Below are positions 51,701 to 63,130 of a stretch of DNA of 64,000 bases, in pieces (within the stretch, counting starts at the first letter, position 1; each line of letters starts with the position of its first letter). The translations under genes and the position numbers were made by a program. Below the pieces are notes generated by a model. That model was not told where the DNA came from. It searched no databases and saw nothing but the letters and a program-made list of their open reading frames with translations. The stretch is from Lineus longissimus (lineage: Eukaryota; Nemertea; Pilidiophora; Heteronemertea; Lineidae): the NCBI RefSeq assembly GCF_910592395.1, contig NC_088309.1, positions 9,116,501-9,180,500 on the forward strand, read 5' to 3'.

Positions 51701-54700
51701 CCATCACCCAGACGCCAACCGCACTGGCACCCGTCACGGCAGCTGATAATTTTGCATTGAAATAACCATTGGGACCGACGTGGAAGTGTTTAAAGCGCCC
51801 CTTTAAAATCAGGCCTTCGCCCTTTCAACCTACCTAGCCAATCGTACACTGATACTAGTAGCGACCTTTGGTGAATTCACATTGTAGTTGTCTCCGACAG
51901 GCTTTTCTGACATCATGAAGTCGCTCGATCCATGTGAGCCTTCCATGACGGGGGTACATTTCCCTGGCTCAGAACACGGCTCCTGTGGTTTTTCCTGCTC
52001 AAGCGCATTATGGCGAGGTATCTGATCATCTTGGACATCATAATTAGTGTCAACTATGCGTTGCTCTAGCTCGCTGACGGGCGTCAAATTTGGAGCGTGT
52101 TGGTGGGACTCCGTAGCGTTGCTCAAGTCAACATGCAGTTCTGCTGAGTCAGCAGTTTTGCTGAAGTCCGTTGCTTGCTGAGCCGAATTATATGTATCAA
52201 TTTCACTTCGCCTCCCCGTTTCTACAACCTGCTGAGCAGGTTCTTGGCCACTGCTGCAATTTGCAATTTGTCGCACAGAGTCAGAGTCCTTATTTTCGTC
52301 TCTGACAGCAAGCCCGAGGTCCGGTGCCGATTCGTCAACATTGTTAAAATCTTCCACCAGTTGCTGAAAATACTGCGCATCCGGCATGTCCGGTGCCAAT
52401 TCTTGCCCGTCCTCCTGATTTTGGTCGAATAATTTGATTTTATTCTCCAACCAGTTATGCTTAGGGAATTCTCGCGACAGCCGACTTATGACCTCGCTCT
52501 CTTCAATCAGCTGGGCGACGGGCGGAGGAGGACGCACCCGTCGCCGCTTTGGTGGCAAGATCTCCGGGAGGTCATCGCCTTCTGAAGGAAAACAATACGG
52601 GAGATACATTAATGGGGAAAATACTCTCAACAGGTAATCGCTGTACATGTAGACCGAGGTTGAAATAAAGATATTCCCAAGGTAAAGGGCTTTATCATGC
52701 TTGCAATGTATTATCACACAACTCACATAACATGTACACATCTCGATGAACTTGGAGCAGTGGTCTATATTCACACAAAAAGTGACCTTGACACAAAAAA
52801 ATCATAAAGAAAGCCGGCGGGTTTGATATAATTTAATGGGTTTACACCTTCGCCACATTAAAATATCATCAATTGCCTACGGCAGATTATCATAATCGGG
52901 TAGGGTGGAACATTGTTTTGCAAAGGCATTAGTAAAATCGATATTTTATCAAAGATTTCGCGCCTTTAAAGCCGCAATGTGGCTTTGTGTCTGATAAACA
53001 TGCCCAGCGGCGATGCTTAGAGGCATATTGGTCTTTTGTCGGTCGCAATCAAAAAAAGAAGAAAAAATGCCCAAACTAGAATATGAGCAAAATATAGCCG
53101 AGGGATGAACGTATTACATTACAACAATTAAGGCCGTATAAAGTTACGTTTTTGAGTTTTTCTGCTCATAATTGTGCATTGGGACAGATTGAAATGTTTC
53201 TCTCTTCTTCCCCTATCAAAAAGTCCTGGCCTAGCTGTCTATGGTATAGAAACACTGCAATATGAGGAACAGACGAAAACGAAACACCGGCAATTGCATG
53301 TATACCATACAGCTGCGCACTCAATTCGAAAATTCTTGTCGTATTATGGGTCTTCCATGTACCAAAAGCGCATTACTTCAAAGTGATGTGTTTTTGGTCT
53401 TACTCAGTCCTGCTGCAGGAAGGGTGTTGTCGCGGTTGGGTTAAAAGAAATGATAACTTGTACATTGTATTTATTTTGGTCTATCTCCCGAACGCATGGG
53501 GCTAAAAGATGAAAACAAATTGTCGATACATATGTTTTGATCAGTACTCAACTGTTAAAACGGTTTGCCACAGTCTGGAGGTATTAATTAAGACTGGAAT
53601 TCGTTGGGAACAGATCTCACTTTTAAAAATTTGATTTCGCGCTGCAAAATTTTCTGAGCTACGTAGGTCCTCCTCGTTAAGCGCACTAAAAGCGAGGTCT
53701 GTTAAAATAGGCCTTAGTTGATTCAGAGTGATATTAACCAGATGGTGAAACATACGTGCGTACATGTACATACATTTAATCAATGAGTATGGTCCTAATA
53801 TCAAATTATGACTATACCATACACTGTACATCTCAACTATTGTGTGGCGACTGCCACATGTTTCGGTGAGTCGCTGCAGTGGATTTTCAAACTTGAGAAG
53901 TGGGCGGACAAGAGTTTGAAGAGATCTTCACAACACGTGTCCTGATTTTGAATGATATTTCGATGACAGACAATAAGTTCGAAATAAAATATCGGAACTT
54001 CAATTCCGAACTACGGATTGAGAGGCTATTCGGACTTGATTCGGACAAGGGATCCATAAGTGTAGTTTTGACTGCAATTTAAGCCTAATCATTTCAACTT
54101 ATGGACTTTTGAGTCTATTCTAATTGAAACACGAATTAGTGAAAAGTCGACATGTTGGAAAGGTCACACAAGGAAAAAGAACGCCGTGTACCGAATTAGG
54201 GTATGCAGCGCGCGCAATACAAGCATACACGGATGCATAGCAGATGCTATACATCGGTGAATCATACAAAAAAATCCAACTACATGTATATCCCGAAACG
54301 AATTCAAACGAAATGTAACCAACACTAGAAAAAAATCAATCATGAATGAGATCGACTTTTGTCACCAACATGCACGGATGTCTGACACGTAAATCTTGAC
54401 GAGTAAAAAAACTGCAATCTCATTGGTTGTGGTATATGTGACGTCATCGAGAATGTCTTTATTTTCTGTTTTAAATTATGTCAAATTAATACATGTACAC
54501 CATCTGTTATCGATGTGATAAAACTTAGTTGAACAGAAACGTGTCACTGACACAAAAAAGCGTATTGCGTCATTTCATGAAAAGCCACGTCTGCAAACAA
54601 ACAAGTTTATGAGCAGTTCTTAAGTTCTTTTCATTGCAAAGAGCAGTTTCATACAACTGTCTAAAAGAAACCCAATTTCAGTAACGGTGGTGACTTCCTA

Positions 54701-57700
54701 TCAGCATCGTTTCTGGCCAAGCATCAAATCCTTCGTTTAAATTTAAAGGAAAATGTAATAATCAAAGGTAACATGAAGACACGTTTCATAATAATACGCC
54801 GGTGAAGCAGAATTGAATGCTTCTGATTGAACGACGCGACAGGGAATGTGAATTGGGTCATTAGGGAGTTTTCGCGAAGCCCCCGAAACGCCAACGCCAA
54901 TGCCGACATCACTGTTTGGCATTGCGATCAGGGTGTCGAACAATGGGTTAGGCGTTCGCGTTAGCGTTTCGGAGGCTTTGCGAAAACTCCCGACTTAGTA
55001 CGTAAGCTATTGCAACAGATTCGACCATGACCAAACAGAAAATCAGAGATTGGCCAATTACTTATATCGTTACCACGCTGAAGCAGAATCCAAGGCTGCT
55101 GATAGGACAATAAATGCTTTATGGACTGTCAGATGATGGACTGTGATTGGTTTGTTTCTCATCACTACCACGGGGAAGCAAGACTGAGTGCTCCTGATTG
55201 GACAATATATGTATACGTGTCAGGTGTAAATCAACATACTTTAGTCAATTTAATTACATACCACGTCATTGGGTAATTCATGGCCATCCACCGTGCTTAT
55301 TCCCTTTCATTCTCTCCGATACAAAACCACGCAAATTGTAAAAAGTCGCTCTCAAAATCAGGTCTAGATGGCAACATGGGAGTGAAAGATTGGTTCAATT
55401 GTTATTGCGATAAAATGGTACATACCAGTACTTGTGTCTTGTTTCTGTCCTGACGCCTTCTCATCATTTGCTTCTGGTATATTCCGACCCTTTTTTTTCT
55501 TTCTGTGCGGCCTCCGCTTCCTAGTAATAACCGGCTCGACCAAATCTCCAAGGTCGCTGAGGTCAGAGCTCATATCACTCTGCATACATGTATCATACTT
55601 TTCGGGACGCCATGTCCGTTTGACATGGCCCTTCTCGGCCTTTTTGGAAACATGCCGCGAATTTATCAAATTTTGCTCGGGTGATGAGATTTTTACAGTC
55701 AATTTATGAGATTTTGAGCGGGTATAAAATTGTTTTAGAGTCGATGAGATTCTACTCCTACGAATTAGGGGTCGTTTGATGAATTTAGTTTGACCCACAC
55801 CCAAGTTAGGGTGATTTTTACCAATATGTCGCTTCAAATCTCGAGCCATTTTCGTCTTAGATTTTTTGTGGGTTTTCGGCTTCACACAGTCAGCATTTCG
55901 CGAGCTCTGCATATCTCCCCTTAGTTGTGGTGACATATGTTCATTTTCTGTCGTCTTTGAGAGCGTAGGCCTAGGTATGTCAGCAAGAGCAGAGCATGAC
56001 CGTATCGCTTGCTCCCGCGTGACATAGCTAATTTCGCTGTCATTAATACTCGTGTGATTTTCTCGTGCATTGTAGGGCGAGTATGAACCATCGAATGAAA
56101 TAGGTTCCGCCGGATCACCCCTTTCGTCTCTGGAACGAGTGAAGAAAGGTGCCGGGTCATCCGAGTCGACAGAACTCAGTGATTTTATAACATAGCGGAC
56201 CTGAGCACCACTGTCCTTCTTTTTAGTCAAGATGCATTTGAGACTGCCTTCGCTCTTGGTTGACTCGGGCGACGAGTCGCGTGGGACATGGCTGGTCGTT
56301 TTTCCAAGTGATGACGTCATGTCTATGGCCTCAGTTACATTTACATTAACCGAACCCGCCGCAACTTCCTTTTCTTGACTGTCGTTATTGGACCCCATTG
56401 CCCTTATGTCATTATCAGGCTCAGAAATGAAGTTCTGTCCTCCAAATGTCTGTTCTCCTTCAGTATTTTCATTGCTTTTCGTTACCGCGACATCAATATT
56501 GAAATCTTTAAACTGGTAATCCTGATCAAGGTAATTCCCGGCGACATTTTTCAATGAAACAACATTCTCTATTACCAAATCTGGTGCCGACTCATTGGCC
56601 GAACTTCCAAGATTTGAATTATCTTCATTAATCACGAGTGTAGGGAATACTTCATCGTCTGAGAGATTTCCATTTGTCATCCGCTCAATGGCGTCAAGCT
56701 CAGCAGACGAGATGAGGCTGTTCCGTTCGTGCCGACTCGTACCAGACGGGGTTATCTCAAAACCATATGGAAACGATTCTCCAAAAACAGTGGTGCCAGT
56801 CAGTGACGATGCACGGTCCTCTATTTCAAATTCGTCCTTAGGAACAGTCGTCGTGGACAGATCATAGACCTTGTCGTATTGCTGAGCATCATCATGCGCT
56901 GCTTCCTGCTCCTGAAGACCGTCAGAACTATTGTTAACCATGCTGACTACAGATTGTGTAATTCGGTCAGCACCGTCTTGCATGTTCACTACCACCATAC
57001 TTATCGGGTAGGGCTCGTCCCTTTCTATATCCATTTCGAAATCGTCACATAATCCTGAACCCTTATTTTTGGCATCGTCCTTTCGATTATCGTGAGATGC
57101 TACATTTTGGTCTCTAGTTGCTTCATGCCTGACGGCTTCTTGATCAGATCTTGGAATCGATAATTCAATAACGGTTTCGAGGTCACAGGCCCCTTTTTCT
57201 AAAGGAGCGTTAGTGGAATTTGACTCTATTTTCTTGCCATCAAGTCTTAATGGGATTGGAGTGTCGGACTCAATTTCTGGTATCTGAACACTATCGGACA
57301 CTAGCACAGCGTTCTGTGGCGAGCTGATTTCTTCAATTATGACCGTCTCGCCAGCCGCAGTCACTGGCGTCGATGAGACGACATGGGATGGAGAAGACAC
57401 ATTTAGCGTCAAAGACGCACCTGTTGATGCGGGTTTGGAGTCTATTGGAACTACTTTCTGAGCAGGAGATGGGCCTGGGTCGTCTCGGAGAGGGGACACC
57501 GGCTCGAACGGAAAGGAAGTCTCAATAATAATGATACCAGGAGGCGATTGCGGGATCTCTTCTTCAGAGCCTTCGTCCACGCAGTTATCAAGGAGCGGAG
57601 GTGTGGGGGACTTATGCAGGGTGTGGTCGATGTACTCCGGTGAATAAGGCTCTCCGGGGTCAGTGCTGTCTCTATTCCGGTAAAAGATATTTGATAACCT

Positions 57701-59389
57701 CTCATCGATGTCTAGGTTACCAACTAACTCAGACTCCTTGAAGCCTGTGCCTTTCGGATCCAGCTTTGAGTCACAAGTACTTTGTGAATATTTGTTTGCC
57801 TCAAAAATATTTCGGGGTGTTTTAACAGCATCTTTGAGTTTAACCGGATTTTCGTTCTTGCCATTATCACTAATGTTTGGGACACGCAAGTCCCTTTTAC
57901 TATCGTCGTCTTTTGCACTAGACCCTACGTCTTTTGGAGTCGGATCTTGCAGTTCGAAGAATTTGCTGCTGTCGCCAAAAGCGTTCATATCGTACGGATC
58001 ACGAAACACTTCATCACCCTCTGTCGGTTCGTCAAAATAGACATACTCCGGTTCGTCGCTACGCGGTCTTTCCTCCTCCTCAGGCCTGTACCCAGAGATG
58101 ACAGGGTCCGGACCAGTGCTGGTTTCTCTCGACCGAAAAGCGTCACAGGCTTTCCTCAATTTGTCGATGTTAAACGATATCGACGGATCAACTTCAAAAA
58201 GTTTATCAGGAGCCCCCAAGGAGTAATTTGTCAAATCCATTGGATATTCGCAACCTCCTAAATTCTTTTCCGCAATGTTTTGTTTCAATTCGTCAATATC
58301 ATCCTCCATTTCTTTTGGTGGCTCTGTGGTATCCAGAACGCTCATAGTTACGCGTTGGCGTCCCCGTATCGTCAAACGGCGCAGCACCGCTGCCGGAATC
58401 CTTTCAAGAACCACAACGGGATCTGTACAGAAGAGCTGTTGTATGTCCTTTTTACTCCGCACGGGGATCCAAAGTCCATCAACAAATATCTTTCTCACAC
58501 GTTTTCTCTTCTTTATCCTTCCATAAATCTGGCTATATTTGTTTTCATGAGTGGTTTGATTTTGAGCAAATCCTGTTGAAATCTTATTATCTACATGCAG
58601 CAAGCTTGTCTTATTGTCACGGACCCTTAGAGTTTCTAGATATCGGTATCCATTTTTTTTTAATCCACGAATTTTGTCTACTCTACTAACACGAGAATCT
58701 GATTTCCTTTTGCACAACGGTTTGCAACGGGGGGATTTATTCAATACCTGTCTTGGAGACGGATTTGCATCAGCATTAACAGTGAAAATATCGACGTCTT
58801 TCCTGGCTCTATTACGTTCCCTGTGACCAGTCGAAGGGCTGCGATACGAATTCAAAGTATCCGATGTCACAGTTCCAACTTCACTCTCAGAAGTATCGGA
58901 GTTGCATGTACCCTCAGAGTTCTGATTCAAGTAATCACGATATTTTCTTGCAAGAGGAAACTTCGCAATCTTTTCAGAAATGCTACTGAATGACTTAGGT
59001 TTACCAAACTCCCTTCGTTGTGCCGTATATTTCAATTTATGGCCAATCCTTTTTACGGACACTCTTGAAAGAGACGGACGATCTCGTTGTTTTCCTACGT
59101 CATAAATACAGTCACAAGTATTCTTCAAGAGCGGATAACTTGCATGTCGAAGCGATTTAGCGAATTTTTCTTTCTTTTTTGAGAAGGCAAATTTAGAAGG
59201 CGTTTCTTGGCGTATTACTGCTGTCTGATGCCCTGGTGTCATAACAGGGCGCTCACTAACTGCAGCCAGATGCCAAGTCTTTTTGACATTGCCGTCTTTC
59301 CCAAACTTGCCGTATCTGTAGGTGAAACTCGTGGCTGTTCTACTGAGCTCATGGTGATTTTGAGATTCGTCAGGCAATACCATAGCCAT
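41892..59389 (-). CDS. Giant, mostly disordered nuclear-type protein with C-terminal MYND finger (unrecognised)
   Basis: Coding exons (minus): 59389-55426, 52581-51834, 51396-51269, 45946-42957, 42786-42550, 41945-41892. All junctions are GT-AG and phases agree, giving 2,706 aa. I chose ATG 59389 because it has a good context (G at -3 and +4) and the same frame has a TGA just upstream in the exon, whose acceptor is at about 59440. Features: basic N-terminal third with a compact block VDGLWIPVRSKKDIQQLF (about 303-320); basic NLS-like clusters RRPHRKKKKGR near the end of exon 1 and PPKRRRVRPP in exon 2; long acidic Ser/Asp-rich stretches; a coiled coil (about 1881-1932); VEIIDLTTET, a classical SUMO-interaction-like motif (about 2098); a Met/Pro/Gln-rich region; and a MYND zinc finger (2664-2701) ending five residues before the stop. 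ESAPDL occurs in both exon 1 and exon 2. The architecture suggests a chromatin or transcription scaffold, but that is inference. I know no named family with this order. Confidence 0.85.
44475..44495 (-). other. SUMO-interaction-like motif
   Basis: Encodes VEIIDLT within KKNVEIIDLTTETP (about residues 2098-2104). The hydrophobic core I-I-D-L with neighbouring acidic and threonine residues matches the common [VI]-x-[VI]-[VI]/IDLT type of SIM. Function is inferred from motif only. Confidence 0.6.
44991..45146 (-). other. Predicted coiled coil in the MYND protein
   Basis: The residues around FVREYQKMKREFQRIEAM and RMSLLIDKMENKLRSL show heptad spacing of hydrophobics over about 52 residues with dense Lys/Arg/Glu. 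It is one of the few stretches of this large exon with the composition of a folded segment. Confidence 0.65.
47785..47948. mobile_element. MITE with ~25-bp terminal inverted repeats
   Basis: GGGCCAAATTCATAAAGGGC at the left end is mirrored at the right end with one mismatch over 25 bases, enclosing about 114 bp without coding capacity. GCT stands directly outside both ends and may be a 3-bp target duplication, though that could be chance. Confidence 0.75.
48321..48450. mobile_element. 130-bp foldback element
   Basis: Arms 48321-48378 and 48393-48450 are 58 bases each and reverse complementary with three mismatches, separated by a 14-base loop (TCAGGTAAACTCAC). The arms include GAGGTTTCGCAAC and GACGACGTTTATCTATTGT. 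It could be a foldback MITE or a long hairpin precursor RNA. The low divergence suggests recent origin. Confidence 0.85.
49990..51015 (+). mobile_element. Three-unit dispersed repeat with DR3-type half-sites
   Basis: Three diverged units of about 300 bp each carry TGACCTCTGTGACCTTGAAA followed by AGTAGGTCAAAT (starts 50036, 50348, 50649). Further shared blocks are CCCCCTGG-GGCCAA and AAGAAACGTGCCA. The array ends in a GGACGAC microsatellite and CCCCTAACGGTGAGCC. Such an end is common in non-autonomous elements of marine invertebrates. No protein is encoded. Confidence 0.75.
50927..50978 (+). repeat. GACGAC/GGACGAC microsatellite
   Basis: Tandem GGACGACGAC units at the 3' side of the preceding repeat, probably its variable tail. 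Confidence 0.9.
51269..52581 (-). other. Exons 2 and 3 of the MYND gene
   Basis: Exon 52581-51834 (748 bases) starts GDDLPEILPPKRRRVRPP and continues acidic and Ser/Gln-rich to VRLA. Exon 51396-51269 (128 bases) encodes SSGDPKRPGELSMKDTLD onward, ending in TVPQTA. The latter is unusually ordered in composition (charged, helix-like) for this protein. Both junction phases join without a stop, linking the two giant exons. Confidence 0.85.
54798..55215 (+). repeat. Three diverged units with inverted CCAAT motifs
   Basis: GTGAAGCAGAATTGAATGCT (about 54801), GCTGAAGCAGAATCCAAGG (about 55077) and GGGGAAGCAAGACTGAGTGC (about 55173) each lead into TGAT(T/A)G(G/A)AC(A/G)A. The last contains ATTGGACAAT. 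A MITE lies between units 1 and 2. Confidence 0.55.
54864..54991. mobile_element. MITE with 35-bp terminal inverted repeats
   Basis: GGGAGTTTTCGCGAAGCC at the left end pairs with GGCTTTGCGAAAACTCCC at the right; arms are 35 bases with four mismatches. The 128-bp element is non-coding and has GC-rich arms unlike the AT-rich flanks. Confidence 0.8.
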
Positions 59390-59439
59390 GTCCACAGGTG
59401 CAGACTTGGCTGCACCGCTTCAAAACCACTGGTGCCGAT
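55426..59439 (-). other. Giant first coding exon of the MYND gene
   Basis: A single uninterrupted exon with acceptor TATATTTCCAG before 59439, ATG at 59389 and donor GTATGT after 55426. It encodes 1,321 codons. The first 50 bases are 5' UTR. It contains the VDGLWIPV block (58340-58483), Ser/Asp-rich disordered sequence and a Lys/Arg-rich end. Uninterrupted coding of this length at normal base composition is strong evidence of a real gene. Confidence 0.9.
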
Positions 59440-62309
59440 CTGGAAATATAAAATAATACAATGCAGAAACATTTTGGCCAGATGTTTGACGAAAAACAGA
59501 AAATACAGCGCAATGTCAAAAGAAAGTTACGTGTTGACCTGTCTGTAACAGAATGATTCTTTCAAATATCCAGAATGTCTCTGAAAACAGGTAACCCTGA
59601 TGGAAGTGCGGTCTGGCAAAATGAGCAACATCAGTCTTGCAAGTGGTATAGTGCAAGGTCAACATCTTCACGTGCAGAAATTCAGACAGGAAATAGGGTA
59701 AAATATGCCCCGCCAATTAAATTCTATAACAGAAACCAGGGCAACAGTTGATAATTTCTTTCATCATATCGTATTTCGCCGATTTTCCCACAGGCGCATG
59801 AAAATCCAAAATCAGTCAGTCATGCTTTGAATTGACGTAATTGGGCGATCGACTGATTCTGGGTCTCCATCTGCACCTGTGATTCCCCGATAATCGACGA
59901 GGCCAACTCGCGAGTCGATGATATTCAGTGTCAAAGATGTAATAGAGGAACCTACTTCCAATATTGAGAGTGACTTAAAATACCATATGGTGGAGCGCAA
60001 TTAGCAAATTGATAATAATTAGTCAAGCATCCTTTAAAATGATATAACACTGATGGATAGTTTTGGAATGGCGGTATTGCATTATCTTGCACATGAATGA
60101 TGCACGTGGAGGGCCACTTAATTTATGATTTAATTGGTGCAGAATATGCGTTGCATCAGCACTGTATGACCGTACATGGAGTACCGTATCAATACGAGCA
60201 ATATGCGATAAGAGTACGAGCAGGGCCAATGGAGCAGGGCCTGTTTGTTCAAAACAAGTTTGTCACCAACGCTGGCGTTAACTTAATTTGGCGTTCTCTT
60301 CTTCAGTTAAGTCCTTTAGACTTAACGCTAATTTAAGACTTTATGCCTTTTGCTGCAACTCATGCAATGCAATCTACATGTAATCGCCAACGCCTGAGTG
60401 TTACCAAAAATCAACTGACAGGACAGTCGAATGGCGTGTTTTTTTTTAGATATCTTTTTATACATGTACAACTCTCTTAAAAAACACGTGAAGTCCTTTC
60501 CCAGCCACCTTACAAACCATATAGCCCATATGTAAGCGAAAATTCGTAACCGCATGCGGGCTGTATCCATTCGCGTACGTTCCAAGGTAAATTTCCATGC
60601 ATTTTAGATTCGTTTAGCAATTGGGAAATATCAATCTCTTCATATTCGAAGTCCACAAAACCCCACAGACATATACATGTATAGGGTCACGATACTTGTT
60701 CATAATACAATGGCAGCCTGCATACGTCAGAAAGTCACAAATAGTACGCCTATTTCTGTTTTCATATTTCGGTACATAGCAATCGCGAAATTATGCAGAT
60801 TTATGCCAATCAAATTGATTTATTTTGATTAAGATTCATGATAGCACATAAGCATCCACATCAGCATGTGCGAACAGGTGCTTTCACAACAACGCCGGTG
60901 AGTGCGTGACAAAGGGTGTCAAAGGGTGTCGAGAGGTATACCCTTAGATACGAGAGCGACTTGTCGGATGCTCCTACCATCATATAGGGCCTATCTTCGA
61001 AATGAATTTGGGTGTTCGTCAATCAGATACAGTCGTGAAGTGCAAACTCTTACCCTGGTAAACTCGCCGAGAACTAGTTTCCCAGCTCCGCTCCAAACTT
61101 GAATTTGCTATTATATTCCATACTTTGGATATTGAGTTCGCCCGACGATGTCAGTGATCGGGCCTTTGTACGCATCAAATCTCTTTTGAGGTTTATACAA
61201 GATTTGAATGGCGCTGCATGTCGGGATCCCTACTTCAAAGGGATTGATGCGCAACGCCGAGATATCGGCATGATTCAGGACAGGCCATTTCAAAAACAAG
61301 GTGAAAAAGTGAGATATCACCATGTTTCCCCGATTATGCTCCATTCCTCACACCCAGAATCAATATTTCAACAATGATGAGATTTCAAAAAGCTCTACCT
61401 CCACTGAAGTAATATCACGTTTCTCTAGAGACATGAAGGGACAACCAAAGAATTAGACACTTTCCAAAGATAAAGTTTAACCCCGGTGGTAAGACCAGTG
61501 TATGATAGACCCGAATTTAACAAACTGCGTCAGTCATATACGTAGCCTTTGAACATGTTAGTACAAACAAGCTACAATAAATAGTCTTTTATAGGAGCGT
61601 CCGGACCTGTTCTAAAAAGAAATGTCACCAAACCATGAGAAATGACCAATATCATCATAATATCATGTACATTAATACATAACAGTAAAATAATACAACC
61701 CTAACCACGCGCGTTTATTATTGTACATGTAAGTGTCCGTCACTACATGCAACATATGAGATGGGAACATTAATATGTGATAGTGTCACAGAAATTTGAT
61801 ATTATCATTGTATATCAGGATACTGAATATATCCAAGTAAGAATGAGAAAAAGCGTTAAAAACTACAGCCTACCTTTTGCGTAGCTGCATTATTTATTCC
61901 ATTTATTAACAAAGCGTATAGGATAACTTTCCACAAATCCTCTGGATATCACACACCGAGTCCAAGTCCAGGACTTGTTGATATAGACAAGATACTATTA
62001 TGTCGCTTCTGCCCTGATGTGTCTATGCGCGTAAACACGTATATTGACTATATCATTGCTGCATGCAATTGTGAATAAAAGCTATTGAATCCACATGGCC
62101 TATACCATACAATGCATCAACATGGATCGAACAGTTGTGTTGGAAGGAATGGGCTCTAATGGAGGCCAACATACACAAGAGGAGCAGACGAGATGAGACG
62201 CATTATGTGAACACCTGTTCATTTGAAGCGTATACCTCAACATGATGCACGAATGCGAACCATTAAGTGTAGCACATGATATTGATGTGAACTTCATGCC
62301 GTATCATCA
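59440..62309. other. Upstream region of the MYND gene
   Basis: The coding exon's acceptor at 59440 implies at least one 5' UTR exon further right, but I cannot place it. No other gene is supported on either strand. Open frames here are short and without recognisable domains. No clear TATA box or CpG island was seen by eye. Confidence 0.45.
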
Positions 62310-63130
62310 TGCAGTTGATTTAACTGTTGAGTCAACTGACGTGCGCATTTTGCAGTTAAATAACTGGATTAATATAAAGCTGGTACATTATACAGTTAAG
62401 TTACCTGTTGAATACACTGCATATCTTGCAGTTACTGTTTACATTAAAGTTAATTTACCAGTTGAATAAATACACTGCACATCTTGCAGTTAATTAACTG
62501 GATGAATAAACTGTTTACGTTATATACTGCTACCTATTGAATACAATGCGCATTTTGCAGTTAAATAACTGGATTAATAAGCTGGTACCTTATACAGTTA
62601 AGTTACCTGTTAAATACACTGCATATCTTGCAGTTGGTGTTTACATCAAAGTTAATTTACCAGTTGAATACATACACTGCACATCTTGCAGTTAATTAAC
62701 TGGATGAATAAACTGTTTACGTTATATACTGTTACCTATTGAATACAATGCGCATTTTGCAGTTAAATAACTGGATTAATAAGCTGGTACATTATACAGT
62801 TAAGTTACCTGTTGAATACACTGCGCATATAGCAGTTAAAGAACTGGATGAATAGAATGTTTACATTACAGTTAATTTACCTGTTGAATACACTGCAAGT
62901 CTTGTAGTTGAATATATTGTATTATTAAAATGTTTACGCTATAGCCTAATACCAGTAGGTCCCGCGTGGTGGCGCTGAGGCGGCCGCTCTAATGTAATTA
63001 CGAGAGTGGTTGAGTCACTCTATTTACACTACAGTTAATTTACCTGTTGAATACACTGCACGGTTGCAGTTAATCAACTTGATGAATAAACTGTGTACAT
63101 TACTGTTAATATACCTGTTGAATACACTAC
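62310..63130 (+). repeat. AT-rich satellite with ~200-bp higher-order period
   Basis: GCGCATTTTGCAGTTAAATA recurs at about 62343, 62549 and 62750 (spacing about 206 and 201). Within each long unit are three or four shorter related blocks of the form GTTGAATACACTGCA(T/C)AT followed by CTTGCAGTTAATTAACTGG. The array decays to the right, with a GC-rich interruption at about 62957-63000 (GGTCCCGCGTGGTGGCGC). Confidence 0.85.

Larger units (their letters stand above)
52582..55425 (-). other. Intron 1 of the MYND gene (2.8 kb)
   Basis: No coding exon is supported. It holds an inverted-repeat element (54864-54991) and three diverged copies of a GAAGCAGAAT...TGATTGGAC unit (54798-55215). Confidence 0.55.

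Noticed and set aside
59239-59472. Minus-strand frame reading through the 5' end of the MYND gene in another frame
   Set aside because: It overlaps the 5' UTR and first codons of the giant exon and has no support of its own.
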